NCBI RefSeq assembly: GCF_019443505.1
Contig: NZ_CP080377.1
Span: 4,464,001-4,528,000, forward strand
Direction: 5' to 3'
Source: Janthinobacterium sp. PAMC25594
GTDB taxonomy: Bacteria > Pseudomonadota > Gammaproteobacteria > Burkholderiales > Burkholderiaceae_D
DNA length: 64,000 nt
Program-made: the position numbers and the translations under genes
Shown: piece after piece, positions 1-11,999 of the stretch
How the letters are laid out: every line of letters begins with the position of its first letter
Numbering within the stretch: the first letter of the stretch is position 1
Notes under the pieces: model-generated
The model's input: only the letters and a program-made list of their open reading frames with translations
What the model was told of the DNA's origin: nothing
Databases searched by the model: none

Positions 1-1
1 T

Positions 2-163
2 TTGAAACCGAACGAAGTGCTGGAAATCGTGGTGCAGGACGCTGACGCGATGAAGGCGCAAGTGCCTGATTTACTGGAAGAAATCACGTTCTGTATCGCC
101 GGCATCAATGAGCGCTATGAAGATTATGGCGAGAAGCCGGCGTTGAAACTGGTACTCAAGTGA
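2..163 (+). CDS. C-terminal end of an unidentified protein (partial)
   Basis: An open frame enters from the left edge and ends at TGA 161-163, giving the last 53 residues of a protein. The peptide is acidic and ends in PALKLVLK. I recognise no family, and no membrane segment or signature motif is visible. It is followed directly by a pair of palindromic repeats, so it probably ends a transcription unit. It is called coding because the frame is open from the edge with high-GC-style third positions. The rest of the gene lies outside the window. Confidence 0.6.
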   Translation: MKPNEVLEIVVQDADAMKAQVPDLLEEITFCIAGINERYEDYGEKPALKLVLK

Positions 164-171
164 ATAGAATC

Positions 172-260
172 GTAGGTCGGATTAGGCCCTGCGGGCCGTA
201 ATCCGACAACATTGTTGGCTGTGCAAGTCGGATTACGCGCAAGCGCTAATCCGACCTACG
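172..260. repeat. Paired REP-like palindromes (GTCGGATTA family)
   Basis: Two palindromic units sit back to back. The first, about 172-207, has arms GTCGGATTA/TAATCCGAC around a GGCCC/GGGCC stem. The second, about 227-260, has the same outer arms around a CGC/GCG stem. The outermost bases, GTAGGTCGG and CCGACCTAC, make the pair an inverted repeat as a whole, like a bacterial interspersed mosaic element. The same unit recurs three times at 11795-11945. They lie between two stop codons facing each other and may act as transcript-end stabilisers or weak bidirectional terminators. That function is inference. Confidence 0.8.
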
Positions 261-276
261 TCCAGACGACCAACAT

Positions 277-1524
277 TTACACCACCTTGCGCTCACGCAA
301 GCCGTCGATCTGGCCGCTATCGAGCCCCAGCCACTGCTGCAGCACCTCTTGCGTATGCTGCCCCAGCAACGGCGGCGGCAAGCGGTACTGCACGGGCGAG
401 CCGGACAGGCGCACGGGATTGGCCACCAGCGCAACAGTCCCCGCCGTCGGATGCGGCATTTCCACTTTCAAGCCACGCGCCACCACTTGCGGGTCGGCAA
501 ACACCTGGTCGATGCGGTTGACGGGGCCGCATGGCACGGCTTGCGCCTCGAAGGCGCTGATCCACTCGGCCGTCGTGCGCATGACCGTGGTCTGGCGCAT
601 CAACGGTATCAGGATCGCCCGGTGCGCCACGCGCTGCGGGTTGCTCATGAAACGTTCGTCCTGTGCCCATTCCGGGTGGCCGGCGACGGCGCAAAAGCGG
701 GAAAATTGCCCATCGTTGCCGATCGCCAGAATCATGTCGCCATCGGCCGTGGGAAAGTCCTGGTACGGCACGATGTTCGGATGCGCATTGCCCATGCGTT
801 GCGGCACTTTGCCGCCGCACAAGTAATTCGCCGCCTGGTTGCCCAGCGCCGCCACTTGCACGTCGAGCAGGGCCAGGTCGATATGCTGGCCCAGGCCCGA
901 GCGCTCGCGTTCGGCCAGCGCCGCCTGCACGGCGATGGTGGCGTACAGGCCCGTCATGATGTCCGTTTGTGCCACGCCCACTTTTTGCGGTCCGGCGCCC
1001 GGTTGGCCATCGGGCACGCCCGTGATGCTCATCAAGCCGCCCATGCCCTGGATCAAGAAGTCATAGCCGGCGCGCGCCGCGTACGGCCCATCCTGGCCGA
1101 AGCCGGTAATCGAGCAATACACGAGGCGCGGGTTGAGTGCCAGCAAGCTGGCCGCGTCTAAACCGTATTGCTTCAAGCCACCCAATTTGAAATTTTCCAG
1201 CAAGACATCCGCTTCGGCGGCCAGCTGGCGCACCAGCGCCTGGCCTTCAGGCGCGGCCAGGTCGATGCACAAGGAGCGCTTGTTGCGGTTGGCGCACTGG
1301 AAATAGGCGGCCTCGGCGGTGTCGCGGCCATCTTCATCTTTCAGATACGGCGGACCCCAGGAGCGCGTGTCGTCGCCGCGGCCCGGCTGTTCGACCTTGA
1401 CCACGTCGGCACCGAGGTCGGCCAGCATCTGCCCGGCCCAAGGGCCGGCCAGCACGCGCGACAGATCGAGCACGCGCAAGCCGGTCAGCGGTGCGGGCCG
1501 CAAGGTGGAAGCCAAGGCGTCCAT
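277..1524 (-). CDS. CaiB/BaiF family CoA-transferase, probably glutarate CoA-transferase
   Basis: A 415-residue class III CoA-transferase. The N-terminus has the family motif around LRVLDLSRVLAGPWAG (about residues 16-30), followed by DLGADVVKVEQPGRGDDTR. The conserved aspartate that carries the acyl anhydride in this family should be the Asp of LALLDVQVAAL (about residues 215-225). The ATG overlaps the gcdH stop by one base (TGATG), so the two are probably translationally coupled. Pairing with glutaryl-CoA dehydrogenase suggests it activates glutarate using succinyl-CoA or a similar donor, in lysine/glutarate breakdown. The substrate comes from context only; other dicarboxylates are possible. 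Length is normal for the family. Confidence 0.88.
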   Translation of the reverse strand: MDALASTLRPAPLTGLRVLDLSRVLAGPWAGQMLADLGADVVKVEQPGRGDDTRSWGPPYLKDEDGRDTAEAAYFQCANRNKRSLCIDLAAPEGQALVRQLAAEADVLLENFKLGGLKQYGLDAASLLALNPRLVYCSITGFGQDGPYAARAGYDFLIQGMGGLMSITGVPDGQPGAGPQKVGVAQTDIMTGLYATIAVQAALAERERSGLGQHIDLALLDVQVAALGNQAANYLCGGKVPQRMGNAHPNIVPYQDFPTADGDMILAIGNDGQFSRFCAVAGHPEWAQDERFMSNPQRVAHRAILIPLMRQTTVMRTTAEWISAFEAQAVPCGPVNRIDQVFADPQVVARGLKVEMPHPTAGTVALVANPVRLSGSPVQYRLPPPLLGQHTQEVLQQWLGLDSGQIDGLRERKVV

Positions 1525-2705
1525 CAGTTGCTGAAGGCGGCGATGCCGGTGATGGCGCGGCCGATGATCAGCGCGTGCACATCGTGCGTGCCTTCATAGG
1601 TGTTGACCACTTCCAGGTTGACCAGGTGGCGGATCACGCCGAACTCGTCGGAAATGCCATTGCCGCCCATCATGTCGCGCGCCACGCGGGCAATATCGAG
1701 CGCCTTGCCGCAGCTGTTGCGTTTCATGATAGACGTGATTTCCACGGCGGGCGAACCCTCATCCTTCATGCGACCCAGGCGCAAACAGCCTTGCAAGCCC
1801 ATGGTGATTTCCGTCAACATATCCGCCAGTTTCTTTTGCACCAACTGGTTCGCGGCCAGCGGACGGCCGAATTGCTGGCGGTCCATCGTGTACTGGCGCG
1901 CTTTCAGGTAGCAATCTTCGGCCGCGCCCAGCGCGCCCCAGGCGATGCCGTAGCGGGCGCTGTTCAGGCAGGTAAATGGACCCTTCAAGCCGCGCACGTC
2001 GGGGAAGGCGTTTTCTTCCGGGCAAAACACTTCATCCATGACGATTTCACCGGTGATGCTGGTGCGCAAGCCGACCTTGCCGTGGATTTCCGGCGCCGAC
2101 AAACCCTTCCAGCCTTTTTCCAGTACGAAGCCGCGGATCGCGCCTTCATCGTCCTTGGCCCAGACGACGAACACATCCGCGATCGGACTGTTGGTGATCC
2201 ACATCTTGGCGCCGGACAGGCTGTAGCCGCCCGGCACCTTGCGCGCGCGCGTGACCATGCTGCCAGGGTCGGAGCCGTGGTTCGGTTCCGTCAGGCCGAA
2301 GCAGCCGATGAATTCGCCCGTCGCCAGTTTCGGCAGGTACTTCTGTTTCGTTTCTTCGTTGCCGAAGGCATGGATCGGCACCATCACCAGCGACGATTGC
2401 ACGCTCATCATCGAGCGGTAGCCCGAATCGACGCGCTCGACTTCGCGCGCGGCCAGGCCGTAGCAGACGTAGTTCAGGCCGGCGCCGCCGTATTCTTCGG
2501 GTATGGTCGTACCCAGCAAGCCCAGTTCTCCCATTTCGCGGAAGATGGCCGCGTCCGTGCGGCCATGGCGGAACGATTCGAGGACCCTAGGCACCAGGCT
2601 GCCCTGGCAATAGTCGCGGGCCGCTTCCAGCACGGCGCGTTCGTCGCCCGTCAGTTGTTCTTCCAGCAGCAGGGGGGAATTCCAGTCGAATACGGTTTTG
2701 CTCAT
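1524..2705 (-). CDS. gcdH: Glutaryl-CoA dehydrogenase
   Basis: A 393-residue acyl-CoA dehydrogenase. This flavoenzyme oxidises and decarboxylates glutaryl-CoA to crotonyl-CoA, passing electrons to ETF. Visible motifs are [15 protein letters not shown] (about residues 93-107), the FAD/substrate stretch [12 protein letters not shown] (about 136-147), and [17 protein letters not shown] near the C-terminus, whose Glu is the catalytic base position. A Met at 2705 followed by the usual N-terminus (FDWNSPLLL) is preferred over an upstream in-frame start at 2834, which would run across the divergent promoter region. It is the first gene of a two-gene operon with the CoA-transferase and faces away from a LysR regulator. 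Confidence 0.93.
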   Translation of the reverse strand: MSKTVFDWNSPLLLEEQLTGDERAVLEAARDYCQGSLVPRVLESFRHGRTDAAIFREMGELGLLGTTIPEEYGGAGLNYVCYGLAAREVERVDSGYRSMMSVQSSLVMVPIHAFGNEETKQKYLPKLATGEFIGCFGLTEPNHGSDPGSMVTRARKVPGGYSLSGAKMWITNSPIADVFVVWAKDDEGAIRGFVLEKGWKGLSAPEIHGKVGLRTSITGEIVMDEVFCPEENAFPDVRGLKGPFTCLNSARYGIAWGALGAAEDCYLKARQYTMDRQQFGRPLAANQLVQKKLADMLTEITMGLQGCLRLGRMKDEGSPAVEITSIMKRNSCGKALDIARVARDMMGGNGISDEFGVIRHLVNLEVVNTYEGTHDVHALIIGRAITGIAAFSN

Positions 2706-2864
2706 CACAGGCCTCGCAGGTGAGCGCCGGTGATCGGCGCAAGATTGAATATGGCTCATGGTAGGTTCTTGCCTAGCCTTGCGCAAACGATTTTTTCGCA
2801 CCCAGACATGCGTGTTGCGCATATCTTGCGGCATACTGATGTTCTTTCACCGGCCCGATACCCC
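2706..2864. promoter_or_regulatory. Divergent promoter region between gcdH and its LysR-type regulator
   Basis: A 159-bp spacer separates the two divergent start codons, the usual place for LysR-type binding. It contains the inverted repeat GCAAGA (2739-2744) / TCTTGC (2767-2772) and the palindrome TTGCGCAA (2779-2786). Either could be part of an operator. No strong sigma-70 hexamer pair stands out. The region is assigned by position and symmetry only. Confidence 0.4.
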
Positions 2865-3761
2865 ATGTCACGCAAAATCCCGATGCTGCAGGCGCTCAAT
2901 TGTTTCGAGGCAGCCGCGCGCCACCAGAGCTACACGCACGCGGCGCGCGAACTGTCGCTGACACAAAGCGCCGTCTCGCGGCAGATTTCATCGCTGGAAT
3001 GCTTTCTTGGGGTGCAACTGTTCCAGCGCACGCGCCATGGCGTGCTGCTGACCAGCGCCGGCGCCGCGTATGCGCGGCAGATCGCGGCCCGCCTCGATGG
3101 CCTGGAGCGCGACACGCTCGACACCATGGCGCGCCAGGGCGGTGGCGGCGCCTTGCAGCTCGCTTCCGTGCCCACGTTTGCCACGCGCTGGCTGATGCCG
3201 CGCCTGGGCTCGCTGGCAGGGCTGCACCCGGACATCGTCGTGCATATCGACGCGTATACAAAACCGTTCATGTTTGCCGATACGGAATACGACGGCGCCC
3301 TGTACGCGGGCACGCCCGAGCAGCTGGCGCGCTGGCCCGGCACGCGCGCCACCTTGCTGATGCATGAAGAAATCGTGCCCGTCGCCAGCCCGCGCCTGCT
3401 GGCGGCGCGCAGTCAGTGGCAGCCGCACGATGTATTGGAGCTGACCTTGTTGCAACAAAGTACGCGCCCGGGCGCCTGGCGCCAGTGGTTTGACGCCATG
3501 CAGGTTGATGGGGAACTGGCGCGCTACGGCGCCCGCTACGAACTGTTTTCCATGCTGGCCATGGCGGCCGTGCAGGGGCAAGGGGCCGTCCTGCTGCCGC
3601 GCATGCTGGTCGAAGCGGAACTGGCGCGTGGCGAACTGCGCATCGTCTGCGAGCGCCCACTGCGCGGCCAGCGCGCGTATTACCTGATCACGCCCGAGGC
3701 GGCGCACGAAAAGACGGCCTTGCAGCAATTGCGTGCATGGCTGCAGGACGAGGCGGCCTAG
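2865..3761 (+). CDS. LysR-family transcriptional regulator (GcvA/GcdR-like)
   Basis: A 298-residue LysR-type regulator. The winged helix-turn-helix spans about residues 5-65 (AARHQSYTHAARELSLTQSAV then SRQISSLE), followed by a substrate-binding domain. The start at 2865 gives the standard MSRKIPMLQALNCFEAAARHQ N-terminus; the frame stays open upstream but lacks family similarity. It is transcribed divergently from gcdH and the CoA-transferase, so it most likely controls them in response to glutarate or a related acid. Its stop codon overlaps the stop of the converging VOC gene by four bases. Confidence 0.9.
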   Translation: MSRKIPMLQALNCFEAAARHQSYTHAARELSLTQSAVSRQISSLECFLGVQLFQRTRHGVLLTSAGAAYARQIAARLDGLERDTLDTMARQGGGGALQLASVPTFATRWLMPRLGSLAGLHPDIVVHIDAYTKPFMFADTEYDGALYAGTPEQLARWPGTRATLLMHEEIVPVASPRLLAARSQWQPHDVLELTLLQQSTRPGAWRQWFDAMQVDGELARYGARYELFSMLAMAAVQGQGAVLLPRMLVEAELARGELRIVCERPLRGQRAYYLITPEAAHEKTALQQLRAWLQDEAA

Positions 3762-4123
3762 ACGACCTTGGCGGTATCGAAGTGGGGATTGTCGATCAGG
3801 CCGATCTGGTTGCCGAACGGGTCGAGCAATTCCACCGTGCGGATGCCGTCGCCCACGTCCGTGATCGGATGGTGCAGGATGCCGCCCAGCCCGACGATGC
3901 GCTCGACTTCCTGCTCGATGCCGTCCACGCCCCAGTACGTCACGCTGCCTTGCGTGCCTGGCTCGCCGCCCGGCATCAGCCCAAGTTCGAAGCCGCCAAT
4001 GGCAAAACCCACATAAAACGGCTGGTCGAAATACGGCATCGCGTTAAATACCTGGCTGTACCAGGCTTTGGCCTGGTCCAGGTCGGGGACGGGGTAGGTG
4101 ACGGTGCGTAAACCCTTGATCAT
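3758..4123 (-). CDS. VOC-family (glyoxalase/bleomycin-resistance fold) protein
   Basis: A 121-residue single-module VOC protein. It begins MIKGLRTVTYPVPDLDQAKAW, the first beta-alpha-beta-beta-beta unit, and ends with LLDPFGNQIGLIDNP, the typical closing strand of the second unit. Such proteins are metal-dependent isomerases, dioxygenases or drug-binding proteins; nothing here identifies the substrate. The start at 4123 fits the fold better than the longer form from 4159. It converges on the LysR gene with a 4-bp overlap and lies just downstream of an AraC-family gene on the same strand, which may regulate it. Confidence 0.82.
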   Translation of the reverse strand: MIKGLRTVTYPVPDLDQAKAWYSQVFNAMPYFDQPFYVGFAIGGFELGLMPGGEPGTQGSVTYWGVDGIEQEVERIVGLGGILHHPITDVGDGIRTVELLDPFGNQIGLIDNPHFDTAKVV

Positions 4124-4199
4124 GTTCTGCTCCTGATGAATGAAGAATAACGCCATCATGCCACCGGCGTGCGGCGCGTGATTGTAAAAATGGAAGGTT

Positions 4200-4964
4200 T
4201 CAATGGTGGCGGCGCATGAACCACGCCTCGGGTGAACTGCGGGCGAAATCCTGGAAGTCGTGGATCAGGTGGGACTGGTCGAAATAACCGAATTGCAAGG
4301 CCACTTGCGCCCAGTCCGGCTGCCCCGCCAGGCTTTGCATGCCGGCGCTGGCGGCGCGGAAACGGCAGATACGGGAAAACAATTTCGGGCTGATGCCGAC
4401 GTGCTGGCGAAATTGCAGCGCCAGGTGCTGGCGCGACACGCCCAGTTGCGCGGCCAATGCCTCCACGCGCACCTGGCCGGATGCGCGTTCGATGGCCGCG
4501 ATGGCATGTTCGGCCGCACCGGCCTGGCGCCGTGGCGGCGCGCTGCGCAAGCGCAGCAGCAGATAATCTTGCAAAACAGAAACTCTTTGCGCATTCGACA
4601 AGGGCTCGCTCCACAGCGCGTCACCGAGGCGTGCCGCCAGTTCGCGGCCCCACAGCTGCTGCAATCCTGTGCGGCCATCGCTCAGTTCGCACAAGGGCAG
4701 CTGGAAGAAGCGCGCTGCCGCGCCCGGCTTGAAGCGGGCCGCCACCGTCTGCACGAGGCCCAGACTGGCGACGGCAATCGGCGCCGTCATCATGCCCACG
4801 GCAAAGCTGGCATCTTGCTGGTCCTGGCACAGGATGTCGATGCAATTGTCGGGCAAGACCTGGTGCGTGACGGGCGTGGCGCCCGTCCGCACGCGGCAGG
4901 TCCAGACGCAGTCCAGCCAGGGCCGCAGGGCGGGGAGGGGCGGATATTCCTGGTAGACGATCAT
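4200..4964 (-). CDS. AraC-family transcriptional regulator
   Basis: A 254-residue protein with an N-terminal effector region and a C-terminal AraC/XylS double helix-turn-helix at about residues 155-250. The first helix pair is around VEALAAQLGVSRQHLALQFRQ; the second ends in VALQFGYFDQSHLIHDFQDFA. The N-terminal part begins MIVYQEYPPLPALRPWLDCVW, as in one-component AraC regulators with a small sensor domain. The frame stays open far upstream on this strand across leuS, but that extension is antisense shadow. It may control the VOC gene 76 bp downstream; that is inferred from order only. Confidence 0.87.
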   Translation of the reverse strand: MIVYQEYPPLPALRPWLDCVWTCRVRTGATPVTHQVLPDNCIDILCQDQQDASFAVGMMTAPIAVASLGLVQTVAARFKPGAAARFFQLPLCELSDGRTGLQQLWGRELAARLGDALWSEPLSNAQRVSVLQDYLLLRLRSAPPRRQAGAAEHAIAAIERASGQVRVEALAAQLGVSRQHLALQFRQHVGISPKLFSRICRFRAASAGMQSLAGQPDWAQVALQFGYFDQSHLIHDFQDFARSSPEAWFMRRHH

Positions 4965-5082
4965 GGCCGGCTTTGATGTAAAGAACAAGATTGCCCATAT
5001 ATTACACAGCATAATTGTGCGCCGGCCAAAATTTGCCGGCCCGGGCCGCCAGCGCGCCGCGCTATCCGGCGGCGACAACCAG

Positions 5083-7760
<2,678 letters not shown>

Positions 7761-7762
7761 TC

Positions 7763-8353
7763 ATGACGACTTCCTCTCACGTATCGCTGTTGGGCCGCCG
7801 TGCCGTGCTGGCTTTGGGGCTGACTGTTTTGTTGTCGGCCTGCGGCTTTCATTTGCGCGGTTCGAATGGCAGTTTCATGCTGCCGTTCGCGACGATGTAC
7901 ATCGGCCTGCCCGAGACATCGCCGCTGGCGATTGGCCTGAAGCGCTATATCCGCGCCATCGGCAGCACGGAGGTGGTCGACACCAAGGATGGCGCCGACG
8001 CTGTCCTTGACGTGCTCACCGACCCGGAGAGGAATCGTACCAAGACCATTTTGTCGCTGAACAAAAATGGCCGCGTACAAGAGTATCAACTCGGCTATTC
8101 GATCAATTTCCGCGTCCTGGACAAGGCCGGCAACCAGTTGCTGGCACCGACGACCATCAGCCTGGTGCGTCCGATTACCTTCGACGAGTCGCAGGTGCTG
8201 GCCAAGGAAACCGAGGAGGCGGCGTTGTACCGCGACATGCGCAACGACCTGGTGCAGCAGATCATGCGCCGCCTGGCCGCCATCAAGCCGGTGCTGCCAG
8301 CCATGTCGGTGGCGCCCGTGACTCCGGTCGCGCCGGCAGCCCCGCAGCAGTAA
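7763..8353 (+). CDS. lptE: LPS-assembly lipoprotein LptE
   Basis: A 196-residue outer-membrane lipoprotein that forms the plug of the LptD channel inserting lipopolysaccharide. The signal peptide ends in the lipobox LSAC, so the mature protein begins at about Cys28 and continues GFHLRG, the hallmark of LptE. The C-terminus is a Pro/Ala/Val-rich tail after the QQIMRRL helix, which looks dispensable. It starts 2 bases after leuS and is followed 10 bases later by holA. The ATG at 7763 is the only start that keeps the signal peptide. Confidence 0.95.
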   Translation: MTTSSHVSLLGRRAVLALGLTVLLSACGFHLRGSNGSFMLPFATMYIGLPETSPLAIGLKRYIRAIGSTEVVDTKDGADAVLDVLTDPERNRTKTILSLNKNGRVQEYQLGYSINFRVLDKAGNQLLAPTTISLVRPITFDESQVLAKETEEAALYRDMRNDLVQQIMRRLAAIKPVLPAMSVAPVTPVAPAAPQQ

Positions 8354-8363
8354 CGGGGACGCC

Positions 8364-9380
8364 ATGCAATTGCGGATAGACGCGCTCGACGGGCATGTGG
8401 CCAAGCCGCTGGCGCAGCTCTATGTGATCACCAGCGACGAACACTTGCTGGCGCTGGAAGCGGCCGACAAGATCCGTCGCGCGGCGCGCGCGCAGGGCTA
8501 TTCCGAGCGCGACGTGCTGACGGTGGAGCGCAGCTTCAAGTGGGGCGAACTGCTGGCGGCGAACCAGGAGCTGTCGCTGTTCGGCGATAAAAAACTGATC
8601 GAGCTGCGCATCCCCACCGGCAAGCCGGGCAAGGATGGCGGGGCGGCGCTGCAAAGCTATGCGAAAAACCTCAGCCCCGACAACCTGACCCTGATCACCT
8701 TGCCCAAGCTGGACTGGGCCACGCAGAAGGCGGCCTGGGTCGCCAGCCTGCAGCAGGCGGCCGTGTATATCGAGATTCCGAATGTGGAGCGGGCGCAGTT
8801 GCCGGCCTGGATCTCCCAGCGCCTGGCCGCGCAGGGCCAGAGCGCGGAGCGCGCCAGCATCGACTTCATCGCCGAACGGGTGGAGGGCAATTTGCTGGCG
8901 GCGCACCAGGAGATCCAGAAACTGGGCTTGCTGCACGCGGCGGGCAAGCTGACGTATGAGCAAGTGCAGGACGCGGTGCTGAACGTGGCCCGCTACGATG
9001 TCTTCAAGCTGTCCGAAGCCATGCTGGCCGGCGATCCGGCGCGCCTGGTGCGCATGCTTGAAGGCTTGAAAGGCGAGGGCGAGGCGCTGCCGCTGGTGCT
9101 GTGGGCCGTCTCCGAGGAAATCCGCACGCTGTTAAAATTGAAGGCCGGCATGGCACAAGGGCGCCCATTGGGCGCGCTGCTGAAGGAATACCGCATCTGG
9201 GGACCGCGCGAGCGGATGATGGAACCGGCCCTGCGGCGCATCTCGCTGCCCGTGCTGGAAGCGGCGCTGCAGCAGGCGGCGCAGGTGGACAAGATGATCA
9301 AGGGCTTGCGCGCCAAGGGCTATGCAGGCGATGCCTGGGACGCCATGCTGCAGCTGGGCCTGAAGATCGCCAAGGGTTAA
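8364..9380 (+). CDS. holA: DNA polymerase III subunit delta
   Basis: A 338-residue clamp-loader subunit that opens the beta sliding clamp. The N-terminal AAA-like fold lacks a functional P-loop, as usual. Family features include the clamp-binding region around [15 protein letters not shown] (about residues 70-85) and the C-terminal collar domain with [14 protein letters not shown] and [16 protein letters not shown]. It follows lptE by 10 bases, a conserved order. The ATG at 8364 gives the expected length. Confidence 0.95.
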   Translation: MQLRIDALDGHVAKPLAQLYVITSDEHLLALEAADKIRRAARAQGYSERDVLTVERSFKWGELLAANQELSLFGDKKLIELRIPTGKPGKDGGAALQSYAKNLSPDNLTLITLPKLDWATQKAAWVASLQQAAVYIEIPNVERAQLPAWISQRLAAQGQSAERASIDFIAERVEGNLLAAHQEIQKLGLLHAAGKLTYEQVQDAVLNVARYDVFKLSEAMLAGDPARLVRMLEGLKGEGEALPLVLWAVSEEIRTLLKLKAGMAQGRPLGALLKEYRIWGPRERMMEPALRRISLPVLEAALQQAAQVDKMIKGLRAKGYAGDAWDAMLQLGLKIAKG

Positions 9381-9385
9381 CTTTT

Positions 9386-10669
9386 ATGGATAAAAGCATG
9401 GACATCACCGAATATATGCAGGACGTGGGCACGCGCGCGCGCGCCGCTTCGCGCGCCATGGCGCGTGCCGACAGCGCCACGCGCAACCGCGCCCTGACCC
9501 TGATCGCCGCCGCCATCGTGCGCGACGCGGACCTGCTGCGCGCGGCCAATCAACTCGACCTCGATGCGGCGGCGGCCGCCGGCCTGGCGCCGGCCATGCT
9601 GGACCGCCTGACCCTGTCCGACGCCGCCATCGCCACCATGGTCGAAGGCTTGACGCAAATCGTCGCGCTGGCCGACCCGATCGGCGAGATCTCGAACATG
9701 AAATTCCGTCCGACGGGCATCCAGGTGGGGCAGATGCGCGTGCCGCTGGGCGTCATCGGCATCATCTATGAAGCGCGTCCGAACGTGACGGTGGACGCGG
9801 CCGGCCTGTGCATCAAGAGCGGCAACGCGACGATTTTGCGCGGCGGCTCGGAAGCGATTCATTGCAACCGCGCGCTGGCCAAGCTGGTGGCCGAGGGCTT
9901 GCTGGGAGCAGGCCTGCCGGCCGATGCCGTGCAAGTGGTCGACACCACCGACCGCGCCGCCGTCGGTGCCCTCATCACCATGCCGCAATACGTGGACGTC
10001 ATCGTGCCGCGCGGCGGCAAGGGCCTGATCGCGCGCCTGATGGAAGAGGCTACCGTGCCGATGATCAAGCACCTCGATGGCATTTGCCACGTCTACATCG
10101 ACGCCAAGGCGGACCTGAAAAAAGCCGTTGATATTGGCTTCAACGCGAAGTGCCACCGCTACGGCACCTGCAACACCATGGAAACTTTGCTCGTGTCGCG
10201 CGCCATCGCCGCTACCGTGCTGCCGCAGCTGGCCGAACTGTACCTGACCAAGCAGGTGGAACTGCGTGCCGATCCTGAAAGCCATGCGATCCTGGCCGCC
10301 GCCGCTTATCCGCACCTGGTGCCCGCCACCGAGGAAGACTGGTCCACCGAGTACCTGGCGGCCATCCTGTCGGTGAAAGTGGTCGACGGCATCGACGAAG
10401 CGATGGATCACATCAACCGGTATTCATCGAAGCACACGGAGTCCATCATCACGGAAGACTACAGCGATGCGCTGCGCTTCCTGCGCGAAGTCGATTCCGC
10501 CTCGGTGATGGTGAACGCATCGACGCGTTTTGCCGACGGCTTCGAGTATGGCCTCGGCGCCGAGATCGGCATCTCGAACGACAAGCTGCATGCGCGTGGC
10601 CCGGTGGGACTGGAAGGCCTGACATCGCTCAAGTACGTGGTCTTTGGCCACGGCGAAGTCCGTAAATAG
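9386..10669 (+). CDS. proA: Gamma-glutamyl phosphate reductase
   Basis: A 427-residue NADPH-dependent reductase of the aldehyde dehydrogenase superfamily. It makes glutamate-5-semialdehyde in proline synthesis. Diagnostic stretches are [35 protein letters not shown] and the catalytic-cysteine segment [18 protein letters not shown]. The start at 9386 lies 5 bases after the holA stop; a second in-frame ATG at 9401 is possible and would shorten it by five residues. No proB is visible next to it. Confidence 0.96.
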   Translation: MDKSMDITEYMQDVGTRARAASRAMARADSATRNRALTLIAAAIVRDADLLRAANQLDLDAAAAAGLAPAMLDRLTLSDAAIATMVEGLTQIVALADPIGEISNMKFRPTGIQVGQMRVPLGVIGIIYEARPNVTVDAAGLCIKSGNATILRGGSEAIHCNRALAKLVAEGLLGAGLPADAVQVVDTTDRAAVGALITMPQYVDVIVPRGGKGLIARLMEEATVPMIKHLDGICHVYIDAKADLKKAVDIGFNAKCHRYGTCNTMETLLVSRAIAATVLPQLAELYLTKQVELRADPESHAILAAAAYPHLVPATEEDWSTEYLAAILSVKVVDGIDEAMDHINRYSSKHTESIITEDYSDALRFLREVDSASVMVNASTRFADGFEYGLGAEIGISNDKLHARGPVGLEGLTSLKYVVFGHGEVRK

Positions 10670-10739
10670 TCTCTTTCGCGGGTTGCCCACAAGGCGGCCC
10701 GTGCTCGCATTTTTCTCCACCTCTGACACTGGGAACCCC

Positions 10740-11177
10740 ATGCTCTTTCTCTGGACCAAAGCCTTCCACATCATCTTCGTCATGTCCTGGTTTGCCGGCC
10801 TGTTTTATTTGCCGCGTATTTTCGTGAACCTGGCGATGGAGACGGAAACGGTGGCCACCGAGCGACTGCTGCTGATGGCGCGCAAGCTGTACCGCTTCAT
10901 GTCGCTGCTGGCATTGCCGGCGATGGTATTGGGCCTGGCGCTGCTGTGGATGTTGTATGGCGGCGGCGAGGGCCGCATGAAGATTCCGGGCTGGATGCAC
11001 GCCAAGCTGACGTTCGTGGTACTGCTGCTCGGCTACCACCATGCCTGCGGCGCCATCCTGCGCAAGTTCGAAAAAGGTCTCAACAAGCGTAGCCACAAAT
11101 GGTTCCGCTGGTTTAATGAAGTGCCGGTGGTGATGCTGCTGGCCGTCGTCGTGCTGGTCGTGGTCAAGCCTTTCTAA
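10740..11177 (+). CDS. hemJ: Protoporphyrinogen IX oxidase HemJ (CopD-like membrane protein)
   Basis: A 145-residue inner-membrane protein with about four transmembrane helices. HemJ oxidises protoporphyrinogen IX to protoporphyrin IX in haem synthesis. The first helix has LWTKAFHIIFVMSWFAGLFY, with the conserved His10; the HAKLTFV segment carries the conserved Lys. A C-terminal amphipathic stretch has KRSHKWFRWFNEVPV. The ATG at 10740 sits at the expected N-terminus; the frame is open further upstream but that part is not membrane-like. It lies 71 bases after proA and 10 bases before the isomerase gene. Confidence 0.9.
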   Translation: MLFLWTKAFHIIFVMSWFAGLFYLPRIFVNLAMETETVATERLLLMARKLYRFMSLLALPAMVLGLALLWMLYGGGEGRMKIPGWMHAKLTFVVLLLGYHHACGAILRKFEKGLNKRSHKWFRWFNEVPVVMLLAVVVLVVVKPF

Positions 11178-11187
11178 GGGAGTCGAG

Positions 11188-11808
11188 ATGAGTGCAAGCC
11201 AGAACAAAGTCGTGCAGTATTTCTTTGCGCCTCACTCGCCATGGACCTACCTGGGTCACGCGCGCCTGATGGCCATCGCCGCAAAGACGGGCGCACAGAT
11301 CGACGTGCGCCCCTTCGACCTGGGCAAGGTCTTCAGCGTTTCGGGCGGCCTGCCGCTGGCCAAGCGCGCACCGCAGCGCCAGGCGTATCGCCTGGCCGAA
11401 CTGGCGCGCTGGTCGGCCTTTTTGCAAGTGCCTCTGAATGTGCAGCCGAAGTTCTTCCCCGTCTCGCCGGAAGCGTCGGCCAAGCTGATCATCGCCACGC
11501 GCCTGGCGCACGGCGTGGAAGCATCGCTGAACCTGGCGCACGCCATCATGCGCGGCCTGTGGGCCGAAGAGCGCAACATCGGCGACGAGGAAACCCTGGT
11601 GCAGATCGCCGTCGATGCGGGCTTCGAAGGCCGCCAGTTGCTGAAAACATCCGAGACGGCCAGCGTGCAGGCCGAATACGATGCCAACACGGAAGCGGCG
11701 ACTGCCGCCAGCGTCTTCGGCTCGCCGTGGTACATCGTCGATGGCGAAGGGTACTGGGGCCAGGACAGGCTCGACTTTGTCGAGCGGGCGCTGGGTAGGT
11801 CGGATTAG
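11188..11808 (+). CDS. DsbA-family / 2-hydroxychromene-2-carboxylate isomerase-like protein
   Basis: A 206-residue thioredoxin-fold protein of the NahD/GST-kappa group, with FAPHSPWTYLGHARL near the N-terminus, where the catalytic Ser of the family lies, and VFGSPWYIVDGEGYWGQDRLDFVERAL at the C-terminus. In degradation pathways such enzymes isomerise 2-hydroxychromene-2-carboxylate using glutathione; here there are no aromatic-degradation neighbours, so the substrate is unknown. The last residues GRSD and the TAG stop are encoded by the palindromic repeat that begins at 11795, so the present C-terminus was set by repeat insertion. SD and ATG spacing at 11188 are normal. Confidence 0.88.
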   Translation: MSASQNKVVQYFFAPHSPWTYLGHARLMAIAAKTGAQIDVRPFDLGKVFSVSGGLPLAKRAPQRQAYRLAELARWSAFLQVPLNVQPKFFPVSPEASAKLIIATRLAHGVEASLNLAHAIMRGLWAEERNIGDEETLVQIAVDAGFEGRQLLKTSETASVQAEYDANTEAATAASVFGSPWYIVDGEGYWGQDRLDFVERALGRSD

Positions 11809-11945
11809 CGTGGCAAAGCCGCGCGTAATCCGACAAGCGCAGTGTGCGGCATGTCGGCTTACGCCCTGGCGGGCTAAGCCGACCTACGCCGACCTACGCA
11901 AGATATTGGATGTAGGTCGGATTAGCGCTGCACGCGTAATCCGAC
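11795..11945. repeat. Cluster of three REP-like palindromes
   Basis: Three units of the GTCGGATTA family lie at 11795-11834, about 11853-11887 and 11912-11945. Outer arms are GTAGGTCGGATTA/TAATCCGAC in units one and three. Unit two is a variant, GTCGGCTTA/TAAGCCGACCTAC, with compensating changes in both arms. Paired changes argue that the hairpin itself is maintained. A lone extra CCGACCTACG half sits between units two and three. Unit one supplies the stop codon of the upstream isomerase gene. The same family occurs at 172-260. Confidence 0.82.
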
Positions 11946-11999
11946 AAATTTTGAAATTTTTAGTTAATTGTTTTTCAACGGATAAAAGGTATCCTCATT

